Shown: positions 1-8,852 of the stretch, piece after piece
Position numbering within the stretch: the first letter of the stretch is position 1
Layout of the letters: the number at the start of each line of letters is the position of its first letter
Assembly: GCA_023256405.1 (NCBI GenBank)
Contig: JAGDXK010000010.1
Coordinates: forward strand, 12,250-54,466
From: Nitrososphaerales archaeon
GTDB lineage: Archaea; Thermoproteota; Nitrososphaeria; Conexivisphaerales; UBA164
Length of the DNA stretch: 42,217 bases
Direction of reading: 5' to 3'
The notes under the pieces: generated by a model
The model's input: only the letters and a program-made list of their open reading frames with translations
Databases searched by the model: none
What the model was told of the DNA's origin: nothing
Program-made: the position numbers and the translations under genes

Positions 1-1407
1 AGGGGCACCCTGCTTCAGGACGTGGTGTACAGCGAGCTGAAGGAAGGCGGTCAGTGCCTTGTGTTTGCTGAGACGAGAAAGAAGGCCCTTGAGCTTGCGA
101 AGAACCTTTCCACAGTAACTAAGAGATTCTCCCAGGTTCCCCTCGAGCAGTCCTATCCGGAGGAAGAGGAGGACACCTCCATTACAAGGACCCTAAGATC
201 GCTCATCCCGCTTGGGGTAGCATTTCATCATGCTGGACTCCCTGCAAGCTACAGAAGGCTCGTTGAGAACCTCTTCAGGGATAACAGGATCAAGGTCATA
301 TGCAGCACTCCTACGCTTGCGGCGGGGGTAAACCTCCCCGCACGAACCGTGATAATAAATTCGATTTACAGGTTTAACGAGGACAGGAGGGAGCCAATAA
401 AGGTCATGGAGTATAAGCAGATGGCGGGAAGGGCCGGAAGGCCAAAGTACGACAAGATCGGAAAGTGCATACTGCTTGCGCAGGACGAGTACCAGGTGGA
501 CCTCTACCTGGACAGGTACGCAAGAGGAGAGCCGGAGTCCATCTCCTCAAAGCTCCTTCTTAAGGACGTTTCAACCATGGTGCTTGCACTAATCTCAATA
601 CTTGGATATGCTTCATACGAGAAGATCAAGGAGTTCTTCGACAGAACGCTCTACGCAAAGCAGAACGGGCCCCTCGACGTTCCTATAAGGGAGTCGATAG
701 AATTTCTCAGCTCAAACGGATTCATACTTATGGCAAAGAACGGGAAGTACAGGACGTCTCCCCTCGGGGACCTCACTGCAAAGCTGTACGTGTCCCCCCG
801 TACGGCCCTGTCGTTCATAAGGGCCGGGGAGGAGCTGAAGAAATGGGATGATCCTACGCTGCCTATAATCTGCCTGCTGGCATCCTCGGAGGACATGGAT
901 CCAAAGCTTGCCTCAAGAAGAAAAGACGAGGTTGAGCTGTATCAGCTGCTCAGCGTTGAGTACGAGCTTGAGCCGTTCCTAAGCGACGATTGCTCTTCAA
1001 GAACCTTCCTAGCGCTCTATGGATGGGTTAACGAGCAATCAGAACAGGAGCTGCTGGACAGGCTTGGCGTTGAGCCAGGAGACATGTACAGGATGATAGA
1101 GTCCGCCAGATGGATAGTCTACGCGTATTCAAGGCTTGCGAGAATAATAGGAATTAGCTCGGAGTCCTTTGAGCTGCCCATGATAAGAATACAGAAGGGC
1201 GTGAGGAAGGATGTGGCCAGCCTGGCGTCGCTGAGTGGCATCGGGAGAAGGAGGGCCAGGGCGCTCTACGAGGCTGGCTATCATAACCTTCTTGAGCTCT
1301 CACAGGCAAACGATGTGGAAATCGCTTCGAAGGTAAAAGGTTTCAGCCTGGTTCTCGCAAGAAAGGTCATCAGAGAAGCCAGGGAGAAGCTTGGCCTTGA
1401 GACTTAA
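1..1407 (+). CDS. hel308: Hel308-type DNA helicase, C-terminal part (5' end outside window)
   Basis: Superfamily 2 ATP-dependent 3'-5' DNA helicase that acts at stalled replication forks. The frame is open from base 1, so the gene starts upstream and the N-terminal ATPase motifs are missing from view. Visible from the window start are the second RecA domain with GQCLVFAETRKKALELAK (motif IV region), AFHHAGLP, CSTPTLAAGVNLPAR (motif V) and QMAGRAGRP (motif VI), then a winged-helix and ratchet region. Near the end is a helix-hairpin-helix, SLSGIGRRRARALYEAGY, typical of the Hel308 C-terminal domain. The last 17 nt overlap the next gene if that gene starts at 1391, so the two are probably co-transcribed. 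The assignment rests on motif order and is firm. The only oddity is truncation by the window edge. Confidence 0.95.
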   Translation, partial: RGTLLQDVVYSELKEGGQCLVFAETRKKALELAKNLSTVTKRFSQVPLEQSYPEEEEDTSITRTLRSLIPLGVAFHHAGLPASYRRLVENLFRDNRIKVICSTPTLAAGVNLPARTVIINSIYRFNEDRREPIKVMEYKQMAGRAGRPKYDKIGKCILLAQDEYQVDLYLDRYARGEPESISSKLLLKDVSTMVLALISILGYASYEKIKEFFDRTLYAKQNGPLDVPIRESIEFLSSNGFILMAKNGKYRTSPLGDLTAKLYVSPRTALSFIRAGEELKKWDDPTLPIICLLASSEDMDPKLASRRKDEVELYQLLSVEYELEPFLSDDCSSRTFLALYGWVNEQSEQELLDRLGVEPGDMYRMIESARWIVYAYSRLARIIGISSESFELPMIRIQKGVRKDVASLASLSGIGRRRARALYEAGYHNLLELSQANDVEIASKVKGFSLVLARKVIREAREKLGLET

Positions 1408-2383
1408 AGTGCTTGATGTCAGGGGTGGACTTCAGAGGCTTAAAGCGCTCAAGGGCAGGAGCCTGGATCTTTCTGAGCTGCTTAGTGAGCTCTTTGCAGA
1501 GGAAACCCAGTACATGCTTACGGCCGAAGGCGAAGTCAGGGTCGAGGCGTACGATTTTACAGGAGCCTTCATGCAAGATTTCGTGATGCGCCCTGAGCCA
1601 CAGTTCGGGGAGGTAACGGTCTATTCACAGAACAACATTGAGATGCTGGCTCATGATCTGAGACCTGAAACAGCACAGCTGAGCGACCTTGCAAGCATTA
1701 TGAAGAGCTACGGAAGGATTATCGGGAGGGCCGCCGTGGCCTACTCGGGTGGACTGGACAGCTCAGTTTTGGCTCACGTTCTGCGTGACAGCTCTCCACT
1801 TCTTATTACCGTGGGTTTTGAGCATGGACAGGACATAGAAAATGCGAAGAGCAGTGCAAGGGAGCTTGGTCTGGAGCACCTTGTACATGTAATAAGCCGC
1901 TCTGAGCTCAAGGAAGCCGTCGAGGCAGTTAAGCCCTTCTGTCACACGCCCATGGACATCTCCCTGGCATCGGGATTCTTTATATTTGCAAGGACAGCTA
2001 AGGAGAACGGCTTCGACAGGGCCGTCGTTGGGCAGATGGCAGACGAGCTGTTCGGAGGGTACGCAAGGCACAGGCGGGTCCATCCTGAAATGTTAGGGGG
2101 CCTGCTTCATGAGGACATAAAAAGAGGCATATATGGCCTGAGGAGGGATGCAAGAGCTATCCTTATGGCGGGGGTTGAGCCGCTGTACCCTTATGCCTTC
2201 AGATCATTTTTCCGAAAGGCACAGGGACTTCCTCTAAGTCTGAGACGGGACAAGCTTGGTCTGAGAAGGATCGGGGAGCTGCTTGGAGTTCCTCAGACAA
2301 TTGTTTGGAAGCAAAAGAAGGCGTTTCAGTATGGAAGCGGCATAGAGAGGACGGTCAGGGAGATCATCAGGTCAGGCATCTAG
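1391..2383 (+). CDS. Asparagine synthase-like PP-loop ATPase without glutaminase domain
   Basis: A 330-residue protein whose C-terminal two thirds resemble the synthetase domain of asparagine synthase B. It has the ATP-pyrophosphatase loop AVAYSGGLDSSVLAHVL near residue 120 and the later motif VVGQMADELFGGYARH. Enzymes of this class adenylate a carboxylate or amide substrate. The N-terminal 100 residues are not a class II glutaminase: there is no Cys2 nucleophile and the length is too short. The amide donor and product are therefore unknown. Possible starts are TTG 1391, TTG 1397 and GTG 1409. The first two overlap hel308, and the last begins just after its stop. The gene sits directly behind hel308 and ahead of initiator tRNA. 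A stand-alone asparagine synthetase is possible, but so is a modifying enzyme for RNA or another substrate. Confidence 0.75.
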   Translation: MALRLKVLDVRGGLQRLKALKGRSLDLSELLSELFAEETQYMLTAEGEVRVEAYDFTGAFMQDFVMRPEPQFGEVTVYSQNNIEMLAHDLRPETAQLSDLASIMKSYGRIIGRAAVAYSGGLDSSVLAHVLRDSSPLLITVGFEHGQDIENAKSSARELGLEHLVHVISRSELKEAVEAVKPFCHTPMDISLASGFFIFARTAKENGFDRAVVGQMADELFGGYARHRRVHPEMLGGLLHEDIKRGIYGLRRDARAILMAGVEPLYPYAFRSFFRKAQGLPLSLRRDKLGLRRIGELLGVPQTIVWKQKKAFQYGSGIERTVREIIRSGI

Positions 2384-2397
2384 AAAAACGAAAAAGA

Positions 2398-2405
2398 TTA
2401 TAAAG
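2398..2405 (+). promoter_or_regulatory. TATA box of initiator tRNA-Met
   Basis: TTATAAAG centred about 27 nt before the first base of the tRNA, the expected spacing for an archaeal TBP site. It lies between the stop of the asparagine-synthase-like gene and the tRNA. Confidence 0.7.
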
Positions 2406-2428
2406 CTCGCATAACATTTAATCTGAGA

Positions 2429-2507
2429 AGCGGGGTGGGGGAGCCAGGTCTACCCCGCCGGGCTCATAACCCGGAGATCGGTGGTTCAAATCCACCCCCC
2501 GCTACCA
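2429..2507 (+). tRNA. Initiator tRNA-Met (CAU), CCA encoded
   Basis: A full cloverleaf folds without an intron: acceptor AGCGGGG/CCCCGCT, D stem, anticodon stem CCGGG/CCCGG with loop CTCATAA, and T arm GGTGG-TTCAAAT-CCACC. The mature tRNA is 2429-2504 and the CCA end is encoded at 2505-2507. The A1-U72 pair and the three G-C pairs next to the anticodon loop mark it as the initiator rather than an elongator methionine tRNA. Unlike this gene, the other two tRNAs in the window do not encode CCA. Confidence 0.95.
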
Positions 2508-2558
2508 CTTGTTAACAGCACATACAATGCGTTAAAGGGATCTTTCTAAGGAAAACAG

Positions 2559-3320
2559 CTATTCAACAACTTTCTGATCCTCTTCAACCTCTTCGTACCA
2601 TTTCTTGCTCTCTCCTATAGCGGCTCTTATCTTCCAGCTCATGCTCTTTGGTCTCTCCTCGATCTCCTTAAGCATAGCCCTGAGCCTTTCCTCAACACTC
2701 GCCCGCTCATCGTCCCTGAGCCCCAGGTTCCCCAAGTACTCGAGCGTTTTGTTGATGTTAATTGTGAAGGTCTTGTAAACGCCCCAATCGGTGGAGGTGA
2801 CCTTTGCAAGGTAATCCAGTTCAATGTTTTTGCACGGATCCTTTCCAAACTCATGATCGAGAACCAGAGCAACTATGTCCTTCAGGTCCTTTTCGTTTAT
2901 CTTCACTATCTGAAGCTTTGTAAACAGCAGATCGGTAATGGGCAGATGCCTGTCGCAAAGCCCTATCCTCTGTTTGAAGTCAAACTTGTGGGCCATCTCA
3001 AATACATCCAGAAACACGTCAACTCTCCTCATATTTTCAAAGTCATTGAAGATTAGCCTTTTATAGCCATAAAGCGCGTTGAACCTCTCCCGAGGCTTGT
3101 AGCCCAGGTCCCTGAACAGAGCGGAAATCTCCCTTGACTGCCTGCTGTATCCGATGAGGTCTATGTCACCATAGGCTCTGGATAACGGCCCCTCCTTAGC
3201 TGATGGGCAGGCATACCATATTGCCATGCCCCCGAGAAGCCTTAGAACGACGCCCCTCCTGTCAGCCTCCTTAAGGATTCTTTCAGCCTCCTCCCTGACG
3301 TCCTTCAGAGGCATCCCCAT
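2559..3320 (-). CDS. Predicted nucleotidyltransferase-fold protein
   Basis: About 253 residues. The N-terminal region contains LLGGMAIWYAC followed by YGDIDLIGYS, which looks like the GG-x(n)-D-x-D core of minimal or AbiEii-like nucleotidyltransferases. The second carboxylate region is probably RRVDVFLDVFEM. The family transfers a nucleotide to a protein, RNA or small molecule, and the target here cannot be told. The ATG at 3320 shares one base with the TGA of the upstream metallophosphoesterase (TGATG); a GTG at 3323 is the alternative. The two genes therefore form a translationally coupled operon. The C-terminal third is helical and charged, with no recognised domain. The gene converges on the spacer after initiator tRNA-Met. 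Confidence 0.65.
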   Translation of the reverse strand: MGMPLKDVREEAERILKEADRRGVVLRLLGGMAIWYACPSAKEGPLSRAYGDIDLIGYSRQSREISALFRDLGYKPRERFNALYGYKRLIFNDFENMRRVDVFLDVFEMAHKFDFKQRIGLCDRHLPITDLLFTKLQIVKINEKDLKDIVALVLDHEFGKDPCKNIELDYLAKVTSTDWGVYKTFTININKTLEYLGNLGLRDDERASVEERLRAMLKEIEERPKSMSWKIRAAIGESKKWYEEVEEDQKVVE

Positions 3321-4270
3321 CACCCCGTCGTGAGCATATAGCTCTTCAGCTTGCCATCCTCGAGATTTATCACAGCACCTCTAAGTATTCCGTAGGGGTA
3401 GTCGCTCCCAGGATTTATTATAAGCGTCCTTCCTAAGTACTTGGCCCCCCGAGATTCATGAACATGCCCATGGAGCCCAAGCAACGGCTGATACTTTTCA
3501 ATAAGCTTTCTTACAGAAACGCTTCCGACTGGCACCATTACAACGGTACCAGGGAGGGTCACCGGCCTGAGGTTTTCATCAACCTTGGGGGCCATATCAA
3601 GCCCAGTGTTATACGGCGGGGGATGTATGTTGAAGATGGCGGACTGCATGTTTCTGACCTTGCTGGCCATTTCCTCTATCTTTTTCTCCAGCTCCTCCTC
3701 TGGAATATCGCGCGGCGCGTGCCACGGGGTCATGTTCGCATACCCAGTGCTTATCATCTCATAGCCGTCCAGCTCAACGACCTTTCCCTCCGGATGTATG
3801 ACAAAATCTGAGGACTCCAAAACCTCATCCAGCTCCAGAGCATCATCGTTTCCAGCGTTTATGATGACCTTTACACCGGTTCCTTTCAGCCTCTCCTCGG
3901 CCAGCCTCAGCCACTGTTCCAGCCTCTCCCTCATGAGCTTGAGGAAGACCTCGTTCAGCTTCTCCTTGTTAGTTAAGAGTTCCTCGTGCTCCTTCAGCGT
4001 TAGCTTCAGCGGGTAATAGCCGGAATCGGAAATCTCCTTTATCAGGCTTTCCTCCTGCTCCTTGTTCTTTATTTCAACCTTCTGTCCCAGGTAGTCTGCA
4101 AATTCGGTGCCATCATCTCTGACGAGTATAGGCACGATTGCCTTTCCGGTAAGATCGCCCCCAATTATCAGCACGTTGGCGCCGTACACCTTGGCAGCGT
4201 TTATGAACTTTCTGAAACACTTATCGCTACCGTGAAGATCCGTGGCAAAGAACACCCTTAATTTACCCAT
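3320..4270 (-). CDS. Calcineurin-like metallophosphoesterase
   Basis: A 316-residue cytoplasmic phosphoesterase of the calcineurin superfamily. All the metal-binding blocks are visible: FFATDLHGS near residue 10, LIIGGDLTG near 38, NAGNDD near 140 and LHGHVHES near the C-terminus, followed by INPGSD. A charged helical insertion between the first two and third blocks (roughly residues 60-130) is longer than in minimal family members. The substrate is not predictable; the family includes phosphodiesterases for nucleotides and nucleic acids. It is the first gene of an operon with the nucleotidyltransferase-fold protein. A TATA-like AAATATAAG at 4296-4304 (plus-strand orientation) lies about 30 nt before the ATG. 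Confidence 0.85.
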   Translation of the reverse strand: MGKLRVFFATDLHGSDKCFRKFINAAKVYGANVLIIGGDLTGKAIVPILVRDDGTEFADYLGQKVEIKNKEQEESLIKEISDSGYYPLKLTLKEHEELLTNKEKLNEVFLKLMRERLEQWLRLAEERLKGTGVKVIINAGNDDALELDEVLESSDFVIHPEGKVVELDGYEMISTGYANMTPWHAPRDIPEEELEKKIEEMASKVRNMQSAIFNIHPPPYNTGLDMAPKVDENLRPVTLPGTVVMVPVGSVSVRKLIEKYQPLLGLHGHVHESRGAKYLGRTLIINPGSDYPYGILRGAVINLEDGKLKSYMLTTG

Positions 4271-4295
4271 TATTCAACCTACTATGGGCCACGGC

Positions 4296-4304
4296 AAATA
4301 TAAG
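4296..4304 (-). promoter_or_regulatory. TATA box for the metallophosphoesterase operon
   Basis: CTTATATTT on the minus strand, centred about 30 nt before the start codon at 4270. The 176-nt AT-rich gap 4271-4446 otherwise holds only the divergent promoter region of the permease gene. Confidence 0.5.
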
Positions 4305-4446
4305 CGTTTATCAAAAGTGCAAAAGAAGGGCAACATAGAACTTCTGTTGCTAAAATTTTTAACGACAAACGCAGCTTTTTATGTTTAAAATGATTAAATC
4401 CACAAAATATTAACTAAAAGTAAAGGTTGGAAAACAAAAAGTTAAT

Positions 4447-6030
4447 ATGATGGTTTGCATTATATTTTGTAAATTGGCTGAAAAGCCAGGAGTCTTTCTC
4501 AGGAACGCCACAGGCCTGGTCAGAACCATATCTCCAACGAACATATTTCTGATAAACCTGGGAGAGATCGGCTTCGGAACGGCGCTGATAACACTGAACG
4601 AGGCCGACAGCTTCTTCCCCAACGGGAACCCCGGGGGATACGTGACCCTCGCTATACTTCTTATGACCGTAGTTGTGCTGTTTGAGGCGTATATCTATTA
4701 TTACATCGTAAGAACTGTTGGAAGGACTGCAGGGGACTACGTCTGGGTCAGCAGAAACCTTGGACCCGTTCTGGGAGGCCTTCTTGTATTCGGTTTTACA
4801 TTCACCGGGTTCCCATTCATCGCGATAGTCCTCAACTGGATGATCACCCTCTCGCTGGCGCCATCTATATCTACAATAGCGGTGGTTACGGGCTCTTCAT
4901 CGCTCCTCTCAACGGCATCTTTCATGACCTCAACCGGGTTCCTCATAGCGTTCTCATTCATCATGCTTGCCATACTCATACTTATAGACACGTTCTATCC
5001 TAAGTATGGGTTCGTCCTTCTGGGCGCGATAGTTCTGGTTGCCCTCATAGGGACGTTCATGATGGTCATACCTTATCTGGCGCTTGGTCCCTCAGGAACA
5101 ATAAGCTCCATCAACTCTTTCCTGGCATCATACAACTCCTCCTACTACTCAGTGGCCTCACAGTATCATGGGCCTACTGTATCCTGGCCAGCCGTCCTTC
5201 TCCTGTTGCCCTACACGGCTTACGCTCTTCCGTGGATAAACAATGCGGCCGACTTTTCAGGAGAGCTTAAGAACTTAAAAAGGGCTGCGTGGACCGGCAC
5301 CCTCCTTGCAGCGTCCTTCAGCGGCATAGCCCTCGCCATATTCCAGCAGATATATTACAACACAGTTGGATTCAACTTTGCAACACAGGCGATGATGTCA
5401 TGGCCCTCCTCCCTCTTCAACATGGGCGTAGTTCCCAACATGCTTACGATAGCAACCATACTCTTCAGGAGCAACCCCGCATATATCTGGATAATGAACA
5501 TAACCTTCTCCTTCTGGTATCTGGCCGCCGTTCAGCAAACGATCCTTTCCATATCAAGGTACGTTTTCGGCATGAGCTTTGACCGTCTGCTGCCTTCCTG
5601 GTTCGCGGGAGTAAGCGAGAGGTTCCACTCTCCTGTCAACTCTCTCCTTCTAACAGGGATAATCGGAGCTGTAATGATAATCATAGTTTCGTTTACTAAC
5701 TGGTTATACCTGTACTCCACTACCGCCCTTGGAATGGTCTTCTTTGCCTTTGTTGGTATAACAGCTATAGTCCACGGAATAAGAAAGAGGGACGAAGCTG
5801 GGCCTCACGCGGTACCGCTTATAATAGCCGGTATAGTCGATGCGGCCGGCTTCCTATACCTGTCATACCAGTTCCTGTTTCTACCATATTATGGAATAAA
5901 TGCTCTGTCCTGGGGCCTTATGATATTCTTCTGGGTGCTAGGCGCGCTGCTCTACCCGATATCCAGGAGCTACTTTGCAAGGAAAGGGCTGGACATAAGC
6001 CTGATTTTCAAGGAGCTGCCTCCCGAGTAA
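4447..6030 (+). CDS. APC-family amino acid permease
   Basis: A polytopic membrane protein of up to 527 residues with about 12 hydrophobic segments. The first membrane segment, FLINLGEIGFGTALITL, follows a short cytoplasmic leader, as in the amino acid-polyamine-organocation family. A segment with VAVVQQTILSISRYVFGMSF-like layout (LAAVQQTILSISRYVFGMSF) before a cytoplasmic loop is typical of APC permeases. The substrate is probably one or more amino acids and cannot be specified. ATG 4447 is the longest start. TTG 4474 is a serious alternative, because the TATA-like TTAATATG at 4441-4448 would then lie about 30 nt upstream and the first nine residues (MMVCIIFCK) look non-native. The gene stands alone and converges on the aminotransferase at 6084. 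Confidence 0.85.
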   Translation: MMVCIIFCKLAEKPGVFLRNATGLVRTISPTNIFLINLGEIGFGTALITLNEADSFFPNGNPGGYVTLAILLMTVVVLFEAYIYYYIVRTVGRTAGDYVWVSRNLGPVLGGLLVFGFTFTGFPFIAIVLNWMITLSLAPSISTIAVVTGSSSLLSTASFMTSTGFLIAFSFIMLAILILIDTFYPKYGFVLLGAIVLVALIGTFMMVIPYLALGPSGTISSINSFLASYNSSYYSVASQYHGPTVSWPAVLLLLPYTAYALPWINNAADFSGELKNLKRAAWTGTLLAASFSGIALAIFQQIYYNTVGFNFATQAMMSWPSSLFNMGVVPNMLTIATILFRSNPAYIWIMNITFSFWYLAAVQQTILSISRYVFGMSFDRLLPSWFAGVSERFHSPVNSLLLTGIIGAVMIIIVSFTNWLYLYSTTALGMVFFAFVGITAIVHGIRKRDEAGPHAVPLIIAGIVDAAGFLYLSYQFLFLPYYGINALSWGLMIFFWVLGALLYPISRSYFARKGLDISLIFKELPPE

Positions 6031-6046
6031 CCGAGTAGTATAGCTA

Positions 6047-6057
6047 TTTTATTTTTT
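6047..6057 (+). terminator. T-rich terminator after the first permease
   Basis: A run TTTTATTTTTT begins 16 nt after the permease stop, in the 53-nt gap between two convergent genes. Archaeal termination commonly uses such U-tracts without a hairpin. Confidence 0.5.
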
Positions 6058-6083
6058 AGAGTAATTCAGAGTAAAAAATTGAG

Positions 6084-7211
6084 CTATAACCCGTAGGAAT
6101 CGAAGACCTCGTTAACGGCCTTTACAGCCCTCGTGATATCGGCCTCTATGCCCGAATTGTTAAGCGCTGCCCCTAGGGCCGCGATGCCCTCCGCCACGAA
6201 CGCTCTCTGCGCAGTATAGCCCATGTGACCAATTCTTATCAGCTTGTCTCTCAAGGGGCCCCAGGATCCCGCAAGCATAACGCCAAGTCTTCTCCAGGTA
6301 AAGTTAAGGACGTCCTCAGGCTTTACGGGTGAGTACACAGCAGTTACGGTGGGCGCCGAGTACCGCTCGTCCTTGACGAAGAGCTTAAGGCCCAGCGCCT
6401 TAATTCCCTCAACTGCAGCTTTGCTTGCAGCCTCGTGTCTTCTGTAAACTCGCTCAAGGCCCTCCTGCATCATGAGCCTAAGCGATTTATGAAGTGCCAG
6501 TATATCGTTTGCAGCTGGCGTGTACGGGAACATGCCCTGTGCCAGATTTTCGTCCCATACCTTTACGCTCATGTAGTAGCCTCTGTAATTGGTCCTTTCA
6601 ATAACCTCCTTCGCTTTCTTTGAGACCGCGACAATTGCAAGCCCAGGAGGGGAGCTGAAAGCCTTCTGACTGGCCATAAGGCATATGTCCACCCCCAGCT
6701 CTTCGCAGTTAACCTTAACGCCACCAACGGCTGACACGGCGTCAACTATAAAGAGCGGGCCCCTGTCCCTTATCTTCTCCGAAACAGCGGCAATGTCGTT
6801 TATCAGGCCTGAGGGGGTTTCCACGTAAACAAACGTTACAGCCTTGTATTTTTCCACGTCCTCTATCAGCTCAGCGTTAAAAGGCTCATCGTACGGTGAG
6901 TTTAGCACATCGACAGATGCCCCGTACCTTCTGGCCAGATCGGCAAACGATTCACCAAACACGCCGTTTGATAAGGCAAGGACCCTGTCACCCGGGGCTA
7001 TGGTGTTGGCTATCGCTGCCTCAAGCCCAAGCATTCCCTCGCCGCTCATTATGTAAACATCACTGCTCATTCCTATTATGTTCCTTATCATGTCAGCCGT
7101 CTCCCTGTACGTTCTGAAGAACTCTTCATCAAGATCCGGGTTTACCGATCTGAGCATCTCCTTAAGCACCTCATAGTTCATCTCGGTTGGTCCCGGCGTC
7201 AGGATCGTCAT
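6084..7211 (-). CDS. Class V aminotransferase (alanine-glyoxylate / serine-pyruvate type)
   Basis: A 375-residue PLP enzyme of the alanine-glyoxylate/serine-glyoxylate aminotransferase group. It starts with TPGPTEMN, has the PLP-phosphate and ring-binding region GEGMLGLEAA, Asp157 in FIVDAVSAVGG, the Schiff-base Lys183 in SQKAFSSPPG, and a C-terminal RIGHMGYT that carries the substrate-carboxylate Arg. It would transfer amino groups between alanine, serine or glycine and glyoxylate or pyruvate in the cytoplasm. The ATG overlaps the stop of the upstream permease by 4 nt (ATGA), so an amino acid importer and this enzyme are coupled. A paralogue lies at 19433-20590. The exact amino donor is not predictable; cysteine desulfurase activity is unlikely given the motif set. 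Confidence 0.88.
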   Translation of the reverse strand: MTILTPGPTEMNYEVLKEMLRSVNPDLDEEFFRTYRETADMIRNIIGMSSDVYIMSGEGMLGLEAAIANTIAPGDRVLALSNGVFGESFADLARRYGASVDVLNSPYDEPFNAELIEDVEKYKAVTFVYVETPSGLINDIAAVSEKIRDRGPLFIVDAVSAVGGVKVNCEELGVDICLMASQKAFSSPPGLAIVAVSKKAKEVIERTNYRGYYMSVKVWDENLAQGMFPYTPAANDILALHKSLRLMMQEGLERVYRRHEAASKAAVEGIKALGLKLFVKDERYSAPTVTAVYSPVKPEDVLNFTWRRLGVMLAGSWGPLRDKLIRIGHMGYTAQRAFVAEGIAALGAALNNSGIEADITRAVKAVNEVFDSYGL

Positions 7212-8689
7212 CCTCTGATCACCTCCGTCTCCTCCATCATCCTTATGGCCTCCTCAAAATAAAATCCACGCTTTTTCTTAGCCCACATGTCCCTGAGGAC
7301 GTAATACAATGCCGCCGCTCCAGTCACTCCAGCAACGACCTCAGCCGATATTCCTGAAGTAAATCCGAGCTGAGGATATGCGATGTAGAGATATGCAATG
7401 AAAGAATTCAGCAGAAGACCTGTCAAGCTTGCTCCGATGATTACGCGCGATCTCCTTTTAACACCCAGAATCACTCCGGCAAGCATCGTGAAAATCCATG
7501 TTATCTGGGTTGCAAAAACCACCGACACAAAATAAGGTCCAATTGCAGGAACAAAAACTATGAGATATAGCCATATAAGGGACAGGGCAAGCCCGAATAC
7601 AGCAGCCGGCACAGGAGACCTGGTCCTGTCGCTGACGACCGATAGAGAGGACGGCAGGATCCCGTCAAGAGCCTGCGATAGCACGATCCTTGAGGCACCT
7701 ATCATTATAGCTATTATGACCTGAAACATCGAGGCTATAGCTCCCATGGATAGAAGCAGAAAAAGTATGGGGTTTGGCCTCAGGAAGATCATCATTGCAG
7801 TATAGTAGGGACCTTCAATGTAGCTGTAAATACCGCTCATGTTGCCCGAGTACCAGTCCTTTGAGATCCTGCTTATGTATGCATAGCCAAGGCTTGCCTT
7901 CAGCCCCTCCCAGAGGGCGATGACGAACATTACATTAAGCAAGGCAGCAGCTGACATGGCAATAAAGTACTTTCTGCTTCTGACCTCCATTATCTCCTCG
8001 TTGTTCATCACAGACCACATACCATAACCAAGAGCACCCCAGCCAAGGGACCAGGTACCAATCGTCTCCCACAGGGACCTGTATGAGGTCGGAAAGCCGA
8101 TTGTCACCGCATACCTTATATGTGAAAACGTTATCAGAAGCCCGGAAATTCCGCCCAGCACCATGAGCGCAAATAGGGCCTTCTGGGCCTTCACGTACAG
8201 ATCCAGGCCCTTCACAACTATCACGAACGCCAGAACGAACAGAATTACGGTTAAGCCAAAAACAGAATATGGAGATGAAATAACATCGATCAGATACGTG
8301 CTTCCGTTCAAGTAGTAAATCGCAGGGATCAGAACAACATCAACGATATAGTATCCGAACCACGCAAGGAAGAAGAACTGCCATAGGACCCATCCGGTAA
8401 AGGTCGTGACGAATCCTACCCCAGGATTTATGAGTCTGCTCTGGAACACATAGTCTCCCCCAGCAAGAGGCATCTCTCTGCTCAGAATGTAATAGCTGTA
8501 GAAGAAGGGGATCGAAACCGCTAGCATTAACAGAGTTCCAACGAGAACGCTTCCTTCCGGAAAGGCCACAGGCTGAAAAGCATAGAGCAGAAACCACATC
8601 ATAGAAAAGAAGGATATAGTAAGCGAATTATACATAAAAACGTCAGAAAGCTTCATGGATTTTCTGAGGCCAGAGGCCTTTCTTTCCAT
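7208..8689 (-). CDS. APC-family amino acid permease, operon with aminotransferase
   Basis: 493 residues with about 12 membrane segments. Features typical of the APC superfamily are the REMPLAGGDYVFQSRLI loop after the second segment and the cytoplasmic IGASRIVLSQALDGILP near the middle, which parallels the SRxxFAxxRDGxLP loop. The first segment begins at about residue 20 after a charged N-terminus with KLSDVFMYN. It is the first gene of a two-gene operon, and its stop overlaps the start of the class V aminotransferase. This suggests that the imported substrate is an amino donor such as alanine, serine or glycine (inference). A minus-strand TATA box at 8711-8720 lies 26 nt before the ATG. Confidence 0.88.
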   Translation of the reverse strand: MERKASGLRKSMKLSDVFMYNSLTISFFSMMWFLLYAFQPVAFPEGSVLVGTLLMLAVSIPFFYSYYILSREMPLAGGDYVFQSRLINPGVGFVTTFTGWVLWQFFFLAWFGYYIVDVVLIPAIYYLNGSTYLIDVISSPYSVFGLTVILFVLAFVIVVKGLDLYVKAQKALFALMVLGGISGLLITFSHIRYAVTIGFPTSYRSLWETIGTWSLGWGALGYGMWSVMNNEEIMEVRSRKYFIAMSAAALLNVMFVIALWEGLKASLGYAYISRISKDWYSGNMSGIYSYIEGPYYTAMMIFLRPNPILFLLLSMGAIASMFQVIIAIMIGASRIVLSQALDGILPSSLSVVSDRTRSPVPAAVFGLALSLIWLYLIVFVPAIGPYFVSVVFATQITWIFTMLAGVILGVKRRSRVIIGASLTGLLLNSFIAYLYIAYPQLGFTSGISAEVVAGVTGAAALYYVLRDMWAKKKRGFYFEEAIRMMEETEVIRG

Positions 8690-8710
8690 AAATTAGGTCT
8701 TAGAGCTGCT

Positions 8711-8720
8711 ATATATAAAA
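8711..8720 (-). promoter_or_regulatory. TATA box for the permease-aminotransferase operon
   Basis: TTTTATATAT on the minus strand, about 26 nt before the ATG at 8689, fitting a leaderless transcript. It lies in a 163-nt AT-rich divergent intergenic region. Confidence 0.65.
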
Positions 8721-8821
8721 AATCGTTTATATATAAATTATAAGTTATGCATAAAAATCGCTAGTTATCTGTTTAATTATTTCGTAATCATACCTCCTGA
8801 CTTCGTATTCGTTGAAAAAAG

Positions 8822-8830
8822 TTTAATAAA
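8822..8830 (+). promoter_or_regulatory. TATA box for the third permease
   Basis: TTTAATAAA centred 27 nt before the ATG at 8853. A second TTTTTAAAT lies only about 10 nt before the start, too close to serve as the TATA box. Confidence 0.6.
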
Positions 8831-8852
8831 GTCAGGTTTTTAAATCGGTGCA

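Noticed and set aside
2559..4270. AbiEii-type toxin-antitoxin system
   Set aside because: The nucleotidyltransferase-like core resembles AbiEii, but the partner is a metallophosphoesterase rather than an AbiEi-type DNA-binding antitoxin, and there are no mobile-element signs around the pair.
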